From Trematomus loennbergii (lineage: Eukaryota > Chordata > Actinopteri > Perciformes > Nototheniidae): 64,000 nucleotides of DNA. The notes under the pieces are model-generated. The model was not told the origin of the DNA. It made no database searches and worked only from the letters and a program-made list of their open reading frames with translations. Both the position numbers and the translations under genes were made by a program. Below are positions 56,938 through 64,000 of the stretch, piece after piece. Where the stretch lies: positions 28,067,811-28,131,810 of the forward strand of contig JAAOOA010000006.1 in assembly GCA_012861695.1 (NCBI GenBank), read 5' to 3'. Positions within the stretch are counted from its first letter, which is position 1. Each line of letters opens with the position of its first letter.

Positions 56938-58090
56938 ATGCCCCTTTCACACCAACACGTTTTCAGCTCCGGTTCGGAGCTGGAGCCTGAAAAGTACCGG
57001 TTTTTCCTGTTCACACCACAGCGGCGCCGCCTCTTAGCTCCGGAATGCGGTTCACTTCCAGCTCCAAAAAATGGTCGGTCTAGAGGCAAGAGCTTCGGAG
57101 CTAAGAGGCGGCGTCGCTTACGTCTCTCTTACGTCGAGGCGTGCAGGAAACTAAACCCACCTCCCCTGAACATGCCATGGGTCGACTGAAGAGTCTCGTC
57201 ATGCCTGCCTACAAGCAGTAGCGCTGAGCAAAGTGACTAGAAGGCAACCACACACTTATAAAAAAACAAACACTTTATAAAGTCAGGCAACACTAACCAG
57301 GCTTCGTGTGATTCTGTTTATTTGTACCTTACTTTGACCATCCGTTCGCTGTTATTGATCATTGTGGAGAGCAGGCAGACGTTTTGTTTTTTATTATAGC
57401 AGCTATCGGATGGAATCAATACATGGGCTGCACAGGTTGTCATGTCCGACTATCACAAGTAGAATCATAATGAAAAATACGCCGGTAAATGTGCCTGTAG
57501 AACACGGCTTGGCAAGTAGTCAGTTTAGCTTTGGTTGCTATGCTAACATCACCCATGTTATACCAGAGAAACTTTCATAACAGCGTTGTGATGCCAAACA
57601 GCGTCAATTCAGACTGACACACATTCACTTAAGGGGAACTGGGGATATGTATCAGCTGCTTGTGTGACAGTCAGACAGTGAATACTTTAGAGCCGTCTGA
57701 GCTAACCCGGAGCTAACGGGAGAATAAACTCCCGTGGAAGAGCAGCCAGCACTGCAGCAGTCGGTAAATGCCGCTGAAACACATTAATAAACAATGAACC
57801 ACGGCACTCTGGAGAAAAGTATAAGGTTGGAAAAGTCGTTATTTAATTTAATCTGGCTTCGTATGATTAAAAGCAACACGATCATCGACCCGACGCAGTC
57901 CCCCCGTTGTTGTTGTTGTGAGCTCCGTTGGGGAGAAAATCAGCGATGTAAACGGTGACGTCATGACGCAGCAGCGGCAGCTCTGGGCGGTGTGAATAGA
58001 GCAGGAGCAGAAAAGGGAAACCGGAGCTGAACCAGAAAAGCTCTAGCTAGGAGCTAGAAAGGGAAAAGCGCTGGTGTGAAAGCCGCATGA
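56938..58090. mobile_element. Non-autonomous DNA element with TTTCACACC termini, about 1.15 kb
   Basis: Left end GCCCCTTTCACACCAAC and right end in complement GCGGCTTTCACACCAGC, each followed by AGCTCC-rich subterminal sequence. The target duplication is not clear, so the superfamily is open. A 92-aa frame near the left end is a by-product. Confidence 0.6.
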
Positions 58091-59625
58091 GAGGAGAGCG
58101 AGAGCTGTGGCTGATGGGCCATTAGGTGTGTAAACACACAGCATTCAGACTGTTTAAAAAACGGTAACAACGGACTATTTTTCTTAGCGGATGCATGTCA
58201 ATTTAAATCAATAAAAACATTTTCTAAATCCATAAAAGCATTTCAATTAATATTGGGAGTCATGTCGTTACTTTGTTGAGAATGTGGTCATGTAATAAGC
58301 GAGATCATTTGCAGCGACTTGGTCATTGTGGGGAAAAATAACACCTAGGGATCCTGATCTGCCTGACAAGGCTCCATTAAAATATAAATATTTTAGTGAA
58401 TTACTGAGTTTAGGCACGTTATAACGTTTTAATGAAGTTGAATACAGAATATTCATATTTGTCATTGATTTCATGTCAATTCGGCGAACATAAACATAAA
58501 TGATCGTGGTGAAGATGATGATTAAATTAGGATTAAAAACCGAGAGCCGGCTGCATTTCCTCTCGTTCGTTTTTTTCGACTAAACAACATTATTTTGTTA
58601 AATAACAACATGGTGATGTTTTGTAAATGATTACATGTCTCTTATTTAGCACAGACTATGATCCTATCCGTGACATATGGATCTTAACAAAGATCCGCTA
58701 TACAGTAGTACCAGACATACTGTACATCCAGCTTACTGTATCGAAGTTGATTTCACATGAGCTCCAGTGTGGAACCCCACTGCACCCCCTGGTGGATCAA
58801 TGATCCATTGCAGCTGGCTTCACAATAATTACATTTATTTATCACGGGGGCGGTCTCAAGTCAGACTGGGGGCAGTCTCTTGATCACGGGCCGATCACGA
58901 CCCTCGCGTTTCAAACTGTCCTAAATTAGCTGCTACATCTGTATATGAACATATGTTTGATGGTATATATTTAAAGAGTACAAATACTCCATTGTCCATT
59001 GAATGATGGAAAATAATATATGGTTTATAAATATATACAGACACACACATGCATATATGCACGCATATATATATATATAATATATGCATGCATATATATG
59101 CATATATGCATCTATGCAGGCATATATATATGCATATATATATGCATATATATACGTGTGTCCAATGCAATGCACATATTTTTCATTCTTGAATATACTA
59201 TAATATACTTACTTCTTATTTATATTTGTTTAGTATATATGTTTATTTTGAAATTGGAAATAACCCAGTACTGAGATATTCTTGGAAATTAAATGAGAAA
59301 GCCACGGCTGGCGTTTGGATTCTGGTTACGGCCGACCAGCTATTTGGAGTGGAATTTAGCCCATCCACGGCAGACAGCCCAAAACAGTAATCGAACGCGC
59401 CACTTCCGGCTGACAGTGGCTTGGATCATGCAGCTTTCCGCAACAAATATTTATTATAACTCTCTAAAACGTGTGAACGTTCTCATTGGACACATTACGT
59501 GCCAGTGATCATAAAACCAGTCAATCTCACAGATTTCGGGGAGGCCCCCCCTCTCCAGCAATAGATTGATCTGATTGGCAGATTCAAATGCAAGTGTGTT
59601 GCCTCTGTCTGTTGATGATGGGATT
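58091..59625. other. No gene recognised; contains an AT-rich microsatellite
   Basis: 59031-59165 is an ATGCATATAT-type microsatellite that creates Tyr/Ile-rich frames on both strands. The rest is AT-rich. Confidence 0.5.
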
Positions 59626-60510
59626 ATGGCGCTGTCAAAGAGAAAGCATTCATCAGGTGCTTCGAAACGGAAAAATAAAAGAAACGAGAGGAAAATACAG
59701 CACGAGAGTCAGGTATGTGTGTGAGCATTTAAAACTATTTTAAATTGAAATAATTCTGCATGTACACAAGTAATCTAGTTGCTTAATCCAGGTCCCGTCT
59801 CTCGGCACTACAACAGCTAAATTAGGTAACGTTAGCTAAACTAGCTATGTTAGTTCCCTTGTTATGCAGTGTATAACCGGTCCGCAGCTTTGTGAACATT
59901 CAATTCGGTAAGATTTTCGATGTTACAGTCAACGAAGTTGACCCAAAAAAGCCAAAAATAGCAGACTTTTAGATCGCTAACATTTTTAGCATAAGTCAAT
60001 GGAGTTTAACATAGCGGAAATTAGCATCGCGGCTATCGGACATTTTCTGACTGGTAAAGATGATGAATGAAAATATTTTCTGTTGCTGTTTCTAGCTAGT
60101 TAAGTAATGTAACCACAGTTAGTCTATGTCTTCTGATGTTAGTAACTATGTAGGCTAACATTAGTTAGGCTATGTGTTGTGGACTAATGCATTCAAGTTA
60201 GTTCACATTTTAGTTGTTATTGCCCCTGCTGACCATTATGTGTATAATATGTAGCCTACAGTCAATGGAATTTCACATTTTTCTCTCCAATGTATGTTAT
60301 TTAATACTATAACTATATCTTTTACAGGAGCATTGTTGAAATTCCTAGGTCGAACTAAGCATGCAGAACCACAAGTCAAGAGGACAGAGGAGCCAGGGTG
60401 AGGCAGAAGAAATAAGGAGAGAGGGCCCATGCAGAGAGGCAGATGTCAGTTGTGAGGAATCAGACCCACAAGTCAAGAGGACAGAGGAAACAGATAGCAG
60501 TGGTGAGGAA
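59626..60510 (+). pseudogene. 5' exons of a decayed hAT/ZMYM-like transposase gene
   Basis: 59626-59712 encodes a short basic peptide beginning MALSKRKHSSG and ends at a GTATGT donor, like first exons of ZMYM-like hAT genes in fish. After a TTTTACAG acceptor at 60327, a second stretch reads GALLKFLGRTKHAEPQ in one frame but the joined frame hits a stop at once. The sequence CACAAGTCAAGAGGACAGAG occurs twice (60370, 60468). No catalytic part follows. Confidence 0.4.
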
Positions 60511-60639
60511 CACACTGTCATTTCATTTCACTGTAATTTTACTTTTCACATGTCATTTTATTCAGTTAAGTAATTTATTCTGTTATTTTATTACTGGTAC
60601 TGCTAATTGCACTATGCGTATTGTTGTATATTGTATACA

Positions 60640-61398
60640 GAGCCGGCCCGACCCATTAAGCGACATAAGCAGCCGCTTAGGGCCCCGCAGCCACTAAGGG
60701 CCCCCTAGCAAAAAATGAGAAAAAATGAAAAATAAAAAATAGAAATTTAAAAAATAATCTCAGTACACCGTCGCCGTGATAAGTATGTTTAATTAATTTT
60801 GTTAATATGCCTAGATTGCCTATTATATTATTGAGTCAATCATATAATACATTAACCATGCTTTACCTGAACCTCATCATGACACTAGAGAGGAAGGCAG
60901 GATTGTAATTTCCCGTGTTCAGTGAATGCAACAGAGGCAAGACACCAGACCAACCAGAGAGTTGAATGGAAATAAAGGTACCTATCCTGTGAGCTGTGAC
61001 AATGTTTAAAATAAACTGTCAGTCGGACTCAGAGTTTTTGAAGATGGACATAAGAACATTTTTTCTTAAAAAAGACGACAATTCTCAAGTGGTGGCTCAC
61101 ACAACAACCCCAGAGCCACCACTTGAGCCAGGTAAACAAGGTATGTAAATGTCAGTAAACTTCCAAGTTATGCGAACATGTAAGCAAAGCATAAATTACA
61201 GCTACGTTGACGTTACTTTGAATCGCGGGGGTAAGCTAAACCGTTAGCAAGTAGCTATAGCTAGCCAGATATATTAAATAAACACTTTGTCATACAATCT
61301 AAATGTTATGTTTTTTAGCGTTACCTGGTGATTTAAACGAAAGCTCTCTGGAAAATGTTGACTTACTGTTCGACATGAAGCTAGAAGCTACCTTACAG
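60640..61398 (+). pseudogene. 5' part of another hAT element
   Basis: CAGAGCCGGCCCGACCC near 60640 is a typical fish hAT terminus. A plus-strand stretch at 61047-61137 reads MDIRTFFLKKDD and ends near a GTATGT donor, like N-termini of ZMYM-like hAT proteins. The sequence continues beyond the MITE at 62773. No complete gene. Confidence 0.45.
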
Positions 61399-62764
61399 CA
61401 GGGGCGGATCTACCGGGGGTGGCAACTGCCACCCTAAAAAATAGCCTTGCCACCCAGCTGCCACCCCAGTTGGCATCTTTGTTTTGAAAGAAAAGTTGTG
61501 GCTCATCAGACATTTATGAGAGAAAATCTCTAATGTCCGAGTGCAAGTCAATGCAGCACAAGACGCAAGCCTTATAACCCCTCCCCGGCCCTGGCGCGAG
61601 CTTGGAAATATGATTGGCGGCGATTTAATTTGAACGGGGGGACGGCGCAAAACGAGAAGCATTCGGACCCAAGCAGACGGAAGGAATGAGCTATTTGCGG
61701 TCTACAGTGACAGAGACGAGACTGTCAAGTTTGGCTGTACTCAGCATTGAATCAAAACGCCATAAAGCTGTTGATCTTAATCAGTTTGTGAGGCGTTTGG
61801 CTGAACAAAATGGTAATCGTGGAACTACCATTCAGCTGTAATAGGCATGCCAACTTGATGCTTTGCTCACGGATGACTCGATGAGCATACAAAACTGTTA
61901 AGATGATGACCTTGTATGTGTGTATATATATATTTTTTTTGTGGGGTCTGGCCCCAAAAAACTGTTTTAAGTCCTGAGAAAGTCAAATAAGACGTAAAAC
62001 TACACTGCCCAGCCAAAAAAAGTAACCACTTTGATTTAACTAGGCCAGTAGGTAAGGACTTTCCACTGGATAATTTATGTTTTAGCTGAATACACGTTTT
62101 TTAACCCTAACTGATGCAGTTAGTCACTTCTTTAATGTTTGTTCTTTCTGATGTAAAGTCAAGGTTGTAACTGTTTGCAATAAAGTTGTGGGGCTCTGAA
62201 CTGTTCCTTTGAATCTTTTGAATTTTGATACATGATAGTAATTACTTGTCTTTCAAATTTGAAGGAGGGTGAGCAAGCATCTTGAGGAACATTCATCATT
62301 AACTCCTCCAAAAAATATAGCTTATTCAATAATAAATGAATATGTGAATCATAACAATGATTGACAGCTGATAGGAATAATATGATTGTTAATAGTATCA
62401 TATTCATACAGACAAACATCGATGAGACGTAGAAGTAATTAATGTACTTATTGCAGCAGTCTTCATATATTTGGTATCCCTGCTGGTCTAAGAGTGAAAC
62501 AAACTCATTCAGTTATTGTTCAGTTAAAATTCATTACATTAAGTCTGCCACCTTATATATTTATATGTATGGCTTTACTGATGTGCCACAATAATGTCAC
62601 CTAATGTTATTGAGTTAAAATATTAATATTGTGGCTTTCCAAGTTAACATTGATTGATATGACTGTGATTAAATCAGCATATACTTCTGCCAGGGGATGC
62701 CACCCCTCAAAATCTCCTGCCACCCTCTTGCCACCCCATGAATATTTGTCTAGATCCGCCCCTG
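61399..62764. mobile_element. hAT MITE, 1366 bp, 8-bp target duplication
   Basis: Termini CAGGGGCGGATCTA and complement are flanked by CCTTACAG at 61391-61398 and 62765-62772. Subterminal GGTGGCA/TGCCACC motifs repeat. No transposase frame. It interrupts the older hAT copy around it. Confidence 0.9.
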
Positions 62765-62772
62765 CCTTACAG

Positions 62773-64000
62773 TACACAGTTGATCCTGAGTCCAGTCAAT
62801 TAAAGTGTTTCATAGTTAGCTTAGCTAAGCATCAACCTAGCACTGAAATATATGGATGTTATGTGACAGTATTTCTGAGAAAAAGTCAGCTGAAATGGTG
62901 GCATAGTTGCTACTGCTTTACGTGTCGACAGCATGTTTGAACGTATTTGCAGCAGTAAATGTGGCTGTTTGGCCACTGACGTTGCCATAACAACACCTGA
63001 ATTTAAATGTGCAACCTCTTTTTGTGACAGATTTTTGCATGAAATTATGATTCTTCTGAATGATATTCCTATTGACAGCTAGTTTCTATGTGAACATTAT
63101 GAGATGGACAGCCAGAGAGAATAAATGAAAAACAGTTATGAAATACTATATGACAAAACAAGAATACAGTTTAAAAGGGGAGTGATTTGTAAAATATCCA
63201 TAAAGAAAAATCTGTTTACAGGTCTGTTTCATAAGGGTGTTGCTTTTAACTTCAATATTTAAAAAAAAATCTTCCCAAAACTTTTCGAGATGTGTGAGTG
63301 AAGAAAACAAAAAATATATTTTTTTGGAAAAAATTCAAACTTTTATTTTGAAGGCCCGATTTTCTAATAGAAGTACCGGAGACTATAAACGGTTTTGAAA
63401 ACTTCTGTCACGTAGTGATCATTTTCTCAATAAAACATCTTTGCTGATGTTTTTTCGAGTCTTCTGGCCAATCAGAATCAAGATTGTTGCCGGAAGTCCC
63501 CACGGAGAATAACTTTGCGGTAGAACTATTCTTTATACATCCATGGGTACAACTTCACATAAAAATGAACACATAATGAAATATGACCCCCGGTTTGATG
63601 ATTGACAGGTCACAGAACAATGGGAGCTATCTACCCTTACCCACAATTTAAAGTAATTCCCACAGACTATCTCATCTTTACTCTTCTCTCTGTGAGGAGC
63701 AGCAAGTTCAGCTGTCAGAACAAAGTGAAAAACAAACAATGGCATAACATATTATTAATATGTCGGGTAGTAATAGATTTATTTATTTTCTTCTCAGAGT
63801 GTACCAGAATGCGTAGTTTATATGTTAGTATTTCCAAAAATCTCATGGGGGAAAATCCCCCCAGACCCCCTTGCTGGGGTTGGCTTTTCAGCATGTGTGC
63901 CTTTTTGTGTGGGAATGCTGACACAGCATTCCAACTATCTGTTATGCAACGCACAAAATTCTTTATTATTCCGCCGGGTTATTTTGCGCCACTTCTCCTC
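62773..64000. other. No gene recognised
   Basis: 62773-62940 continues the interrupted hAT-like sequence (a frame ending KWWHSCYCFTCRQHV). The remainder to the window edge is AT-rich and shows no gene or clear repeat boundary. Confidence 0.4.

Noticed and set aside
58895..59274. Tyr/Ile-rich ORFs
   Set aside because: Produced by the ATGCATATAT microsatellite.

Overview
This window is a stretch of teleost fish nuclear genome that consists mostly of mobile elements. The evidence is a three-exon gonadotropin-releasing hormone receptor gene with GT-AG introns, fish-type hAT, PIF/Harbinger, piggyBac-like and LINE insertions, and a Ngaro-like retrotransposon end. No bacterial operon, rRNA or CRISPR structure is present.

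From about 0.85 to 27.73 kb lies a head-to-tail cluster of three copies of a large element. Each copy carries an intronless tyrosine-recombinase (YR) gene packed between minisatellite arrays. The only uninterrupted gene is at 11375-14116 (913 aa): two N-terminal C2H2-like fingers, a coiled coil, a tandem S/T-P-V-K repeat domain encoded by a coding minisatellite, and a C-terminal YR domain with Arg655, Lys687, Thr757-x2-Arg760, His785 and Tyr794. Copy 1 (6209 onward) is cut by a 100-N assembly gap. Copy 3 (19492-25440) is frameshifted and split by a 2.9-kb element with 525-bp inverted repeats. Upstream of each gene lie related arrays of about 128 and 141 bp and a TATA-box leader; downstream lie 80-, 115- and 115-bp arrays. 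A perfect 16-13-16 inverted repeat at 3306-3350 and 7717-7761 marks the 5' boundary. The copy 2/copy 3 junction breaks at this same site, so it is a candidate recombination site. The cluster's right end abuts a broken gag-like gene of a Ngaro-like retrotransposon. I regard this YR/minisatellite element as the candidate undescribed system.

From 28.7 to 31.9 kb lie the Ngaro-like left repeat, a piggyBac-like MITE and a decayed Harbinger copy. At 31952-35307 (minus strand) is gnrhr, the only clear host gene, with a MITE and another fish repeat in its first intron. From 37 to 39.2 kb is a decayed THAP-finger DNA transposon that contains one inverted unit of the YR element's 115-bp repeat. From 39.7 to 41.53 kb is the right end of a Ngaro-like element with a B1-A2-B2 split direct repeat.

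From 42059 to 45040 is a Harbinger element with TAA target duplications, an internally deleted transposase and a Myb/SANT-like ORF. From 46.0 to 48.6 kb is an old fragment of the YR-element flanks, interrupted by a 1054-bp inverted-repeat element. From 53209 to 56298 is an apparently complete hAT transposon (two-exon transposase, 8-bp target duplication) sitting in a LINE 3' end. From 57 to 63 kb are further non-autonomous or decayed DNA transposons. Stretches with no recognisable gene are listed as such.
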